DNA from: an uncultured Prevotella sp.
Lineage (GTDB): Bacteria > Bacteroidota > Bacteroidia > Bacteroidales > Bacteroidaceae
Direction: 5' to 3'
DNA length: 64,000 nt
Assembly: GCA_900314995.1 (NCBI GenBank)
Contig: OMXK01000046.1
Coordinates: 16,809-80,808, forward strand
Position 1 is the stretch's first letter. Each line of letters begins with the position of its first letter. This document shows, piece by piece, positions 8,836 to 15,603 of the stretch. A program made the position numbers and the translations under genes. The notes beneath the pieces were generated by a model that saw only the letters and a list, made by a program, of their open reading frames with translations, did not search any database and was not told where the DNA came from.

Positions 8836-9084
8836 ATGACAGCAGTTGATTTACGTGCTAGCACGATGCAGTTATTGGAACAATTTGACAAGACGGATAC
8901 TTCCCTTTGGCAGAAAGTTCTCGATGCAGTATCTTCCATCTACAAAACTGAGGAAGAGTCTCTGCACGTGAAAAGAGCACAGCAGAAAGCGAAAATTCGC
9001 CAGATGGTCGGCATACTTGACGAAGAAAAGCTTAAAGACTGGAAACAGGAGAAAGAAGATTATCTGACAGAGAAATATCAGTAG
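8836..9084 (+). CDS. Small antitoxin-like protein
   Basis: An 82-residue acidic and basic helical protein with no signal peptide. I do not recognise the family from sequence. It is called antitoxin-like because a gene starting exactly like a PIN-domain (VapC-type) toxin begins four bases after its stop, the usual antitoxin-toxin order. The C-terminal half is Lys/Glu-rich and probably one long helix, as in many antitoxins that wrap the toxin. It has a full promoter. Because the toxin is destroyed, this is best read as an orphan antitoxin or a remnant of a toxin-antitoxin pair. Confidence 0.6.
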   Translation: MTAVDLRASTMQLLEQFDKTDTSLWQKVLDAVSSIYKTEEESLHVKRAQQKAKIRQMVGILDEEKLKDWKQEKEDYLTEKYQ

Positions 9085-9087
9085 CTG

Positions 9088-9212
9088 ATGAAGAGAGTAT
9101 TTATTGATACTAATATTTTTCTCGATATTCTTTGCAGAACGATAAACCGCAGAAAGGCATCAACATCATTCGCACCAATGAAGGTAAGACCAAGAAAGTC
9201 TTAGTAAAATGA
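9088..9212 (+). pseudogene. Truncated PIN-domain (VapC-like) toxin fused to the tail of another gene
   Basis: The ATG at 9088 opens with MKRVFIDTNIFLDIL, the first strand and metal-binding Asp of a PIN-domain ribonuclease. After about 16 codons the similarity stops and the frame ends at 9202-9204 with 38 codons in all; a working PIN domain needs about 130. From about 9135, in another frame, the DNA encodes NDKPQKGINIIRTNEGKTKK and a few more residues to a stop at 9210-9212. That resembles the C-terminal tail of Prevotella secreted proteins. A deletion seems to have joined the toxin start to the end of an unrelated secreted-protein gene. Not functional. Confidence 0.7.
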
Positions 9213-9254
9213 CAGATGAGCGCTTGATTGTATCATAAAGTTGGTATAAACGCA

Positions 9255-9387
9255 GTTAGTGCCCGCCATCCCGGCGAGCACTAACCGTTTCTAAACCCTT
9301 TATAACTTAAAACAAAACAATATGAAACAAACAAACTCTAAATAACAAACGTATGAATCTTAAATCTCTTTGTGATTTCTCTTAATC
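9255..9387 (-). ncRNA. Candidate small RNA ending in a strong hairpin
   Basis: A full promoter on the minus strand (9425-9394) has no reading frame below it. About 100 bases into the predicted transcript lies a 13-bp hairpin (9285-9273 with 9267-9255, core GTTAGTGC, one mismatch) followed by a modestly T-rich stretch. The predicted 5' end can fold as GTGATT...AATCAC. The rest is U- and G-rich. This could be a small RNA of about 130 bases, or the leader of a gene that has been lost. On the plus strand the same stretch holds only a 7-codon frame at 9321. Confidence 0.4.
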
Positions 9388-9393
9388 ACGATG

Positions 9394-9425
9394 CAAAGGT
9401 ACGATGAAAATCATCCCATTCCAAA
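9394..9425 (-). promoter_or_regulatory. Orphan promoter on the minus strand
   Basis: TTTG (9425-9422), 20 bases, TACCTTTG (9401-9394), a near-ideal Bacteroidetes promoter pointing left into non-coding sequence. It would drive the candidate small RNA that ends near 9255. Confidence 0.6.
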
Positions 9426-9524
9426 GATTATGCAAAATTCTTCCTCAACTTGTTGCGACAAGGGGAGTGATACGCGACAGAGTAGAGGAAAGAGTACTTC
9501 TCATGTCGCAAAATCTTCATTTTT

Positions 9525-9556
9525 TTTGTAAATATCAGCAATATTTCGTATCTTTG
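9525..9556 (+). promoter_or_regulatory. Promoter of the secreted-protein/miaA operon
   Basis: TTTG (9525-9528), 20 bases, TATCTTTG (9549-9556). The start point would be near 9559, which rules out the longer reading frame that begins at 9404 and supports the ATG at 9578. Confidence 0.8.
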
Positions 9557-9577
9557 TCGGCAAAAAGAGTTGGAACG

Positions 9578-10204
9578 ATGAGAAGATTGTTTGTTGTCAT
9601 AGCATGTCTGGCTTTATGGGCGCAGGCTGCAGATGCCCAATATACGATTGAGGATATCCGCCAGTCGTATGCAAACGTAAAGGAACACATCGGCAGGATG
9701 AGCGGTGAGTTCCCCGCCGAAGGTACACCCGAGGAATACTACCATCTTCATGTGGAGCAGAACCTTCCTGGCACGGGAGGCCACCATGAGCATCTGCGGA
9801 TGTATTACGGCGAACTTGAGAGAGACGACATCTATCCCCCTCACTATCTGTGGTTTGCAACACGGAAGTATAACTTTGCTGTTCGGGAGTATTATGAGGA
9901 ATATCTCTACGACAATAATGGGCAGATAATGTTCATTTATGCCACTAACCCGGATGTCGTCTTCGGAGAGATGTATGAGTTCCGCCTTTATTACGACGGA
10001 CAGCGACTGCTGAAATGCATCGTCAAACAGCGTAAGGTGGACGAGAAGAACTATCGTGAGGTCTATAATGGCCCTGCTGTTCCGGAGGCATACAAAGAAA
10101 CCACAGACATGCTCCGGGGAACTGCCAATGTGAACCTCCGTCTCTTCAAACAGATTGAAGATGTGGCGTATCCTTATTCTGAGACAAACAGCGACGGCGA
10201 ATGA
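9578..10204 (+). CDS. Secreted protein of unknown function
   Basis: A 208-residue protein with a clear signal peptide (MRRLFVV, hydrophobic core, then Ala-Asp-Ala-Gln), so the mature form is periplasmic or outside the cell. The mature part is rich in Tyr and Glu and probably mainly beta-strand; one stretch reads YYEEYLYDNNGQIMFIYA. I know no family for it. Its stop overlaps the ATG of miaA by four bases (ATGA at 10201), so the two genes are translated from one message. The start was set by the promoter at 9525-9556 and the signal peptide. Confidence 0.8.
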   Translation: MRRLFVVIACLALWAQAADAQYTIEDIRQSYANVKEHIGRMSGEFPAEGTPEEYYHLHVEQNLPGTGGHHEHLRMYYGELERDDIYPPHYLWFATRKYNFAVREYYEEYLYDNNGQIMFIYATNPDVVFGEMYEFRLYYDGQRLLKCIVKQRKVDEKNYREVYNGPAVPEAYKETTDMLRGTANVNLRLFKQIEDVAYPYSETNSDGE

Positions 10205-11127
10205 AGAAGATGATTACGATATTGGGACCGACGGCATCGGGGAAAACACCCGTGGCGGCACAGTTGGCAGCGGAGATAGGCGGGGAGATCATCTCGGCAG
10301 ACTCCCGTCAGGTGTATCGCAGGATGGATATCGGCACAGGCAAGGATCTGGAAGACTATACCGTCGGTGGGCGCCTGATACCCTATCATCTGATAGATAT
10401 CTGCGAGCCAGGCACGAAGTATAACCTCTTTGAGTATCAGCAGGACTTCTTCGATGCCTATAATAATATAATAGGTAGGGGAGCGGTGCCGATACTCTGT
10501 GGCGGTACCGGGCTTTATATCGAGGCGGTGCTCAAGGGCTATCATCTGTCGCCGGTGCCCCAGAACCAGCCGTTGCGCGACAGCCTCGAAGGCAAGACGC
10601 TGGCAGAACTGACGGAGATGCTGACAGACCTGAAAGCCAGAAACGGCTCGAACATGCACAACACGACGGATGTGGATTCCTGTCAGCGGGCCATCCGCGC
10701 CATCGAGATCGAGACCTATAACCTGGAGCATCCGACGCCCCGGCGCGAACTGCCGCCGGTGGATGCCGTCATCATCGGCATCGACATCGATCGTGAACTG
10801 CGCAGGGAGAAGATTACCCGCAGGCTGAAGGTGAGACTTGAAAACGGGATGGTGGACGAGGTGAAGGCGCTGCTCGATGAAGGCATTCCGGCAGACGACC
10901 TGCTCTACTATGGGCTGGAGTATAAGTTCGTGACGGAGTATCTTACCGGCAGGCTCTCTTACGACGAGATGTTCACGCGGCTGGAGATCGCCATCCACCA
11001 GTTTGCCAAGCGCCAGATGACCTGGTTCCGAGGGATGGAGCGCCGTGGGTTCACCATCCACTGGATCGACGGCACGCTTCCGATGGCGGAAAAGGTGGGG
11101 CGAATCAGGCAAATAGCCCAAATATAA
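10201..11127 (+). CDS. miaA: tRNA dimethylallyltransferase
   Basis: A 308-residue cytoplasmic enzyme that transfers a dimethylallyl group to N6 of adenosine 37 in tRNAs reading UNN codons, the first step towards ms2i6A. Seen: P-loop GPTASGKT at residues 9-16, the substrate motif ISADSRQVYRRMDIGTGK near 35-52, the LCGGTGLY motif near 100, and the C-terminal KRQMTWFRG motif near 270. Length is normal. It is coupled to the preceding secreted-protein gene. Bacteroidales often carry two miaA copies; I see only this one in the window. Confidence 0.96.
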   Translation: MKKMITILGPTASGKTPVAAQLAAEIGGEIISADSRQVYRRMDIGTGKDLEDYTVGGRLIPYHLIDICEPGTKYNLFEYQQDFFDAYNNIIGRGAVPILCGGTGLYIEAVLKGYHLSPVPQNQPLRDSLEGKTLAELTEMLTDLKARNGSNMHNTTDVDSCQRAIRAIEIETYNLEHPTPRRELPPVDAVIIGIDIDRELRREKITRRLKVRLENGMVDEVKALLDEGIPADDLLYYGLEYKFVTEYLTGRLSYDEMFTRLEIAIHQFAKRQMTWFRGMERRGFTIHWIDGTLPMAEKVGRIRQIAQI

Positions 11128-11140
11128 GTGAATGAAAAGA

Positions 11141-11187
11141 AAAAATGCCATCTTGTTTTGCAGGATGACATTTTTTTATTATCTTTG
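11141..11187 (+). promoter_or_regulatory. Overlapping miaA terminator and lipid-kinase promoter
   Basis: An A-rich hairpin (arms about 11142-11152 and 11164-11174, core ATGCCATC, one mismatch) followed by T-rich sequence can end the miaA message. The next promoter is built into it: TTTG (11157-11160) lies in the hairpin loop and TATCTTTG (11180-11187) follows after 19 bases. Transcription of one unit may therefore influence the other. Confidence 0.7.
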
Positions 11188-11211
11188 CACTCTGATAGTA
11201 AACCGCAGAAG

Positions 11212-12150
11212 ATGGAAACAAATATTACGACTAAATGGGGCATTCTATATTGTCCGAAAGCAGGCATCACCAACAAGCGCAAGCGCTGGGAAAAGATCCA
11301 GAAGGTGCTCGATGCCCGTGGCCTGGATTACGATTTCGTGCAGAGTGAGACGTCTGACAGCGTCGAGCGGCTCGTGAAGATGATGATCAGCAACGGCTAC
11401 AAGACGATCATCATCGTGGGCGGCGACTCGGCTCTGAATGATGCGGTGAACTGCCTGATGATGGAGGAGAAGGCCATCAGAGACAGCATCGCCCTGGGAG
11501 TGATCCCCAATGGCATCATGAACGACTTCGCCCGCTTCTGGCAGTTCGATGACGACAATATCGAGCAGACGGTCGACTGGCTTGTGAAGCGTCGTGTCCG
11601 CAAGGTGGACCTTGGCTGTATCCGCTATTTCAATGCCAATGGCGACAAGTGCCACCGCTATTTCCTGAACTGCCTGAATATCGGCATGACGGCAGACATC
11701 ATGAACCTGCGCCGACAGACACGCCGTCTTTTCGGCTCGCGTACCTTGTCGTTTATCTCCTCGCTCTTCGTGATGCTTTTCCACAGGATGGAGTATAAGA
11801 TGAAACTGAAGATCAATACCGACGTGATTGAGCGCAAGGTGATGACGGTCTGTATCGGCAGTGGTCCCGGCTATGGTCAGACGCCGAATGCCGTACCATA
11901 TAACGGCATGCTCGACGTGAGTGTGGTCTACCATCCCGAGATGGTTCAGCTGATTGAGGGCATCTGGCTTCTGATAACGGGGCGCTTCCTGAATCATCGC
12001 AGCGTGCATCCCTATCGCACCAGGGAAGTGCAGGTGGAATATGCCAAACATGCGATGGTGGGCATCGACGGACGGTTGATGAAAACCCCCGTCGGCCACT
12101 ATCGGGTGAATGTGGAGCAAGAGGTCATCAATTTCCTCATTCCTGAGTGA
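11212..12150 (+). CDS. Diacylglycerol/lipid kinase family protein
   Basis: A 312-residue protein of the DAGK catalytic family, which phosphorylates diacylglycerol or related lipids at the cytoplasmic face of the membrane. The nucleotide-binding loop reads VGGDSALNDAVN where the family consensus is GGDGTxNEV. The lipid-kinase C-terminal beta domain is recognisable, with GSGPGYGQTPNAVPYNG and DGRLMKTPVG. A longer frame starts at 11128, but the promoter at 11157-11187 lies inside it, so the ATG at 11212 is used. The exact substrate cannot be read from sequence. It is a single-gene unit with a terminator at 12156. Confidence 0.85.
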   Translation: METNITTKWGILYCPKAGITNKRKRWEKIQKVLDARGLDYDFVQSETSDSVERLVKMMISNGYKTIIIVGGDSALNDAVNCLMMEEKAIRDSIALGVIPNGIMNDFARFWQFDDDNIEQTVDWLVKRRVRKVDLGCIRYFNANGDKCHRYFLNCLNIGMTADIMNLRRQTRRLFGSRTLSFISSLFVMLFHRMEYKMKLKINTDVIERKVMTVCIGSGPGYGQTPNAVPYNGMLDVSVVYHPEMVQLIEGIWLLITGRFLNHRSVHPYRTREVQVEYAKHAMVGIDGRLMKTPVGHYRVNVEQEVINFLIPE

Positions 12151-12155
12151 AAATT

Positions 12156-12186
12156 GCAGGTATGTCGCCATGACGGCCTGCTTTTT
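12156..12186 (+). terminator. Intrinsic terminator after the lipid kinase gene
   Basis: GCAGG (12156-12160) pairs with CCTGC (12177-12181), with an inner GTC/GAC pair of arms, followed directly by TTTTT. Confidence 0.75.
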
Positions 12187-12216
12187 GCTTAAATATTTGT
12201 TAAATAATGAGATTTC

Positions 12217-12248
12217 TTTTGCTGAGTCGGCAAAAATGCCTACCTTTG
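12217..12248 (+). promoter_or_regulatory. Promoter of the glycogen cluster
   Basis: TTTTG (12217-12221), 19 bases, TACCTTTG (12241-12248), giving a leader of about 47 bases before the ATG at 12298. An AGGA about 8 bases before that ATG may help translation. Confidence 0.75.
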
Positions 12249-12297
12249 GATGATAATAACTAAAATTATACTAATTAAATACCTTTAGACAGGAACT

Positions 12298-14277
12298 ATG
12301 AGCTATTTACGATTTGAAAAAGCCGTGATGACTAACTTACAGGAAAGTCTCCGTCGTGAATTACTCCGCACCAATCGTTCTGGCGCTTATAGCAGCTCTA
12401 CACTCGTTGACTGCAATACGCGTAAGTACCATGGTCTGCTGGTGGTACCTGTACCTGAACTCGATGACGAGAACCATGTGCTCTTGTCGTCGCTCGACTG
12501 TACGGTAATCCAGCATGGCGCAGAGTTCAATCTGGGACTCCACAAGTATCAGGGCAACACGTTCAGTCCTAACGGACACAAGTACATCCGTGAGTTTGAT
12601 GCCAGCCTCGTGCCAACGACAACGTATCGCGTGGGTGGTGTAGTTTTGAAGAAAGAAGTTATCTTCCAGCATTATGAGGATCGTATTCTGATCCGCTATA
12701 CGCTGGTTGATGCTCATTCGGCAACGACGTTGAGATTCCGTCCGTTCCTGGCCTTCCGCTCGGTTCGCCAGTTCACCCACGAGAACTCTACAGCCAGCCG
12801 TGAGTACACACCGGTGGATAACGGTATCAAGACCTGTATGTATGCAGGCTATCCCGATCTTTATATGCAGTTCTCCAAGAAGAATGAGTTCGTCTTCCAA
12901 CCCGACTGGTATCGTGGCATCGAGTATCCGAAGGAGCAGGAGCGTGGTTACGCTTCCAACGAGGATCTCTATGTGCCCGGCTATTTCGAGATGCCGATCA
13001 AGAAGGGAGAGAGCATCATCTTCTCTGGTTCAACCTCGTTGATCAAGGCCTCTACACTGAAGAAGGTGTTTGAGGAAGAGGTGGACGACCGCAAACCGCG
13101 TGACAACTTCTATCACAGTCTGGTGTGTGCTGCCCACCAGTTCCATTTCCGTGACCGCCGCAGCGGCAGCTCAAAGGCACTCGACGACAGCGACGACCGT
13201 TATCTGCTGGCTGGCTATCCCTGGTTTAAGGCCCGTGCCCGCGACACGTTCATCGCGTTGCCGGGACTGACACTGGCTATCGATGAGCGCGACTACTTCG
13301 AGCTGGTGATGAAGACAGCCGAGAAAGGTCTCCGAGAATTCATGGAGGAGAAGCCGCTGTCGGTGAAGATTTACGAGATTGAGCAGCCCGATGTTCCCCT
13401 TTGGGCCATCTGGGCTATCCAGCAGTACACCAAGGATGCAGGCAAGGATCAGGGCTATGCCATGTACGGCAAACTGGTAGCAGACATCATTGACTATATA
13501 AAGAAAGGTGGTCATCCGAACCTCCGTCTCGACGAGAATGGACTGTTGTATTCCAATGGCCGCAATCGTGCCGTAACGTGGATGAACTCTACGGCCAACG
13601 GTCGTCCAGTCGTTCCGCGTTCGGGCTATATCGTTGAGTTTAATGCCCTCTGGTACAATGCCTTGAAGTTCGGTGCTGCTATGGCAGCCGATCAGGGTGA
13701 CCAGAAGACAGCCGATAGTCTCGAAGAGCTCGCTGCCAAGGTGAAAGAGTCTTTCGTCGGCACGTTCGTCAACGAATATGGCTATCTGCTCGACTATGTC
13801 GATGGTAACATGATGGACTGGAGCGTTCGTCCGAATATGATCTTCGCTGTGGCACTCGACTACTCGCCGCTTTCTCAGCAGCAGATGAAGAGTGTGGTGG
13901 ATATCTGCACCCGTGAGTTGCTTACACCGAAGGGACTTCGTTCGCTCTCGCCGAAGAGTGGGGGATACAACCCCATCTACGTCGGTCCGCAGACACAGCG
14001 CGACTATGCCTACCATCAGGGTACGGCGTGGCCTTGGCTCGGCGGCTTCTATATGGAGGCTTGCCTGAAGCTCTACAAGCGCAGCCGTCTGAGCTTCATT
14101 GAGCGTCAGCTCGTGGGCTATGAGGACGAAATGGACTATCATGCCATCGGTACGATTTCTGAGTTGTTTGACGGTAACCCGCCATTCCACGGGCGTGGCG
14201 CCATGTCGTTCGCTATGAATGTGGCAGAGATTCTGCGTACGCTCAAGCTGATGGATAAGTATTCATATCAAAAATAA
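12298..14277 (+). CDS. Glycogen debranching enzyme (amylo-alpha-1,6-glucosidase type)
   Basis: A 659-residue cytoplasmic protein of the archaeal/bacterial glycogen debranching family. The N-terminal beta domain starts with the typical RSGAYSSSTLVDCNTRKYHGLLV (residues about 28-50). The C-terminal (alpha/alpha)6 barrel from about 290 carries PWFKARARDTFIALPGL, NAVTW-type and YHQGTAWPWLGG motifs. It removes alpha-1,6 branches during glycogen turnover. It is the first gene of a three-gene run: the glycosyltransferase follows after 12 bases and the GH57 protein 42 bases after that. This trio is a known glycogen-metabolism arrangement in Bacteroidales. Confidence 0.93.
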   Translation: MSYLRFEKAVMTNLQESLRRELLRTNRSGAYSSSTLVDCNTRKYHGLLVVPVPELDDENHVLLSSLDCTVIQHGAEFNLGLHKYQGNTFSPNGHKYIREFDASLVPTTTYRVGGVVLKKEVIFQHYEDRILIRYTLVDAHSATTLRFRPFLAFRSVRQFTHENSTASREYTPVDNGIKTCMYAGYPDLYMQFSKKNEFVFQPDWYRGIEYPKEQERGYASNEDLYVPGYFEMPIKKGESIIFSGSTSLIKASTLKKVFEEEVDDRKPRDNFYHSLVCAAHQFHFRDRRSGSSKALDDSDDRYLLAGYPWFKARARDTFIALPGLTLAIDERDYFELVMKTAEKGLREFMEEKPLSVKIYEIEQPDVPLWAIWAIQQYTKDAGKDQGYAMYGKLVADIIDYIKKGGHPNLRLDENGLLYSNGRNRAVTWMNSTANGRPVVPRSGYIVEFNALWYNALKFGAAMAADQGDQKTADSLEELAAKVKESFVGTFVNEYGYLLDYVDGNMMDWSVRPNMIFAVALDYSPLSQQQMKSVVDICTRELLTPKGLRSLSPKSGGYNPIYVGPQTQRDYAYHQGTAWPWLGGFYMEACLKLYKRSRLSFIERQLVGYEDEMDYHAIGTISELFDGNPPFHGRGAMSFAMNVAEILRTLKLMDKYSYQK

Positions 14278-14289
14278 GGAGGAACGACT

Positions 14290-15561
14290 ATGAAAGTATT
14301 AATGTTTGGATGGGAGTATCCTCCTCACGTATTTGGTGGACTCGCTACTGCTAACTATGGTATTTCTGAGGGTCTGAAGGCTCAGGGCGACATTGAGACG
14401 GTGCTCTGTCTGCCTCATCCGTTTGGTGATGAGAGTCAGCATGCCTGCCGTATCGTGGCCATGAACGCTGTGCCTATCGCTTATCGCGATGTCGATTATG
14501 ACTACGTGAAGCAGCGTGTGGGCAATATCATGGATCCCGACTATTATTTCAAGCTCCGTGAGCATATCTATGCCGACTTCAACTACATGAACGTCAATGA
14601 CCTTGGCGCGATGGAGTTTGCCGGCGGTTATCCCGGCAATCTGCATGAGGAGATCAACAACTACTCGATTATCGCTGGTCAGGTGGCTCGCACGGAAGAG
14701 TTTGATATCATTCATGCTCACGACTGGTTGACCTTCCCCGCTGGCATCCACGCCAAGCAGGTGAGCGGCAAGCCTCTGTGCATCCATGTCCATGCTACCG
14801 ATTTCGACCGTTCGCGTGGTAAGGTGAACCCGACGGTTTATTCTATTGAGAAGAACGGTATGGACTGGGCCGACTGTATCATGTGTGTATCGGAGCTGAC
14901 TCGTCAGACGGTCATCAACCAGTATCATCAGGATCCGCGTAAGTGCTTCACCGTGCATAATGCTGTTTATCCTTTGCCGCAGGAGTATCAGGACATTCCT
15001 CGTCCCGATCATACAGGCAAGGAGAAAGTCGTTACGTTCCTGGGACGTATCACCATGCAGAAAGGTCCCGAGTATTTCGTTGAGGCTGCTACAATGGTGC
15101 TCCACCGTACACGTAATGTCCGTTTCTGTATGGCTGGCTCTGGCGATATGATGGATGCCATGATCCAGCTCGCTGCCGAGCGAGGCATTGCCGACAGGTT
15201 CCACTTCCCTGGATTCATGCGCGGCAAGCAAGTTTATGAGTGTCTGAAAGACTCTGATGTATATGTGATGCCCTCTGTGAGTGAGCCGTTTGGTATCTCT
15301 CCGCTAGAGGCTATGCAGTGCGGTACGCCTTCGATTATCTCGAAACAGTCGGGCTGTGCTGAGATTCTCGACAACTGTATCAAGGTTGACTATTGGGATA
15401 TTCACGCCCTGGCCGATGCCATCTATTCAATCTGCCACAACGAGTCGCTCTTCCAGTATCTCAAGGAGGAAGGAAAGCGCGAGGTGGACCAGATTACATG
15501 GGAGAAGGTCGGTCGTTGGATTCGCACACTCTATCGCCGCACTCTCGGATGGGAAGAGTAA
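14290..15561 (+). CDS. Glycogen synthase-like glycosyltransferase
   Basis: A 423-residue GT-B fold glycosyltransferase. The N-terminus MKVLMFGWEYPPHVFGGL is the sugar-nucleotide starch/glycogen synthase start, with the GG loop. HAHDWLTF near residue 145 is conserved, and the C-terminal domain has FLGRITMQKGPEYF (about 250) and the retaining E-x7-E type motif SVSEPFGISPLEAM (about 333). It most likely adds alpha-1,4 glucose units to glycogen, with ADP- or UDP-glucose as donor. A purine-rich GGAGG precedes its start (14278-14283). The debranching enzyme ends 12 bases upstream. Confidence 0.88.
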   Translation: MKVLMFGWEYPPHVFGGLATANYGISEGLKAQGDIETVLCLPHPFGDESQHACRIVAMNAVPIAYRDVDYDYVKQRVGNIMDPDYYFKLREHIYADFNYMNVNDLGAMEFAGGYPGNLHEEINNYSIIAGQVARTEEFDIIHAHDWLTFPAGIHAKQVSGKPLCIHVHATDFDRSRGKVNPTVYSIEKNGMDWADCIMCVSELTRQTVINQYHQDPRKCFTVHNAVYPLPQEYQDIPRPDHTGKEKVVTFLGRITMQKGPEYFVEAATMVLHRTRNVRFCMAGSGDMMDAMIQLAAERGIADRFHFPGFMRGKQVYECLKDSDVYVMPSVSEPFGISPLEAMQCGTPSIISKQSGCAEILDNCIKVDYWDIHALADAIYSICHNESLFQYLKEEGKREVDQITWEKVGRWIRTLYRRTLGWEE

Positions 15562-15603
15562 ATATAAAATGTAAAATAGTAAAATGAAAAAAGTAAAACA
15601 ATT
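15562..15603 (+). repeat. A-rich short repeats at the GT/GH57 junction
   Basis: The 42-base gap between the two genes consists almost wholly of GTAAAA-like units. A similar stretch occupies the nuoCD-nuoH junction at 55347-55385. Confidence 0.5.

Larger units (their letters stand above)
8715..9466 (+). repeat. Pair of 23-bp direct repeats (8715-8737 and 9444-9466)
   Basis: The two copies share the core TTGCGACAAGG and match at 20 of 23 positions. They lie either side of the antitoxin-like gene and the toxin remnant, about 730 bases apart. They may be the scar of an inserted unit or two copies of a binding site. I see no transposase or integrase nearby. Confidence 0.4.

Noticed and set aside
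10174-11151. A 325-codon frame opposite miaA
   Set aside because: It is the complement of an intact, recognisable miaA gene.
11374-11412. The GGDSA loop of the lipid kinase as an inactivating change
   Set aside because: The rest of the family pattern is intact, and variants of GGDGT with a small residue here seem common in Bacteroidales members, so loss of activity is not supported.
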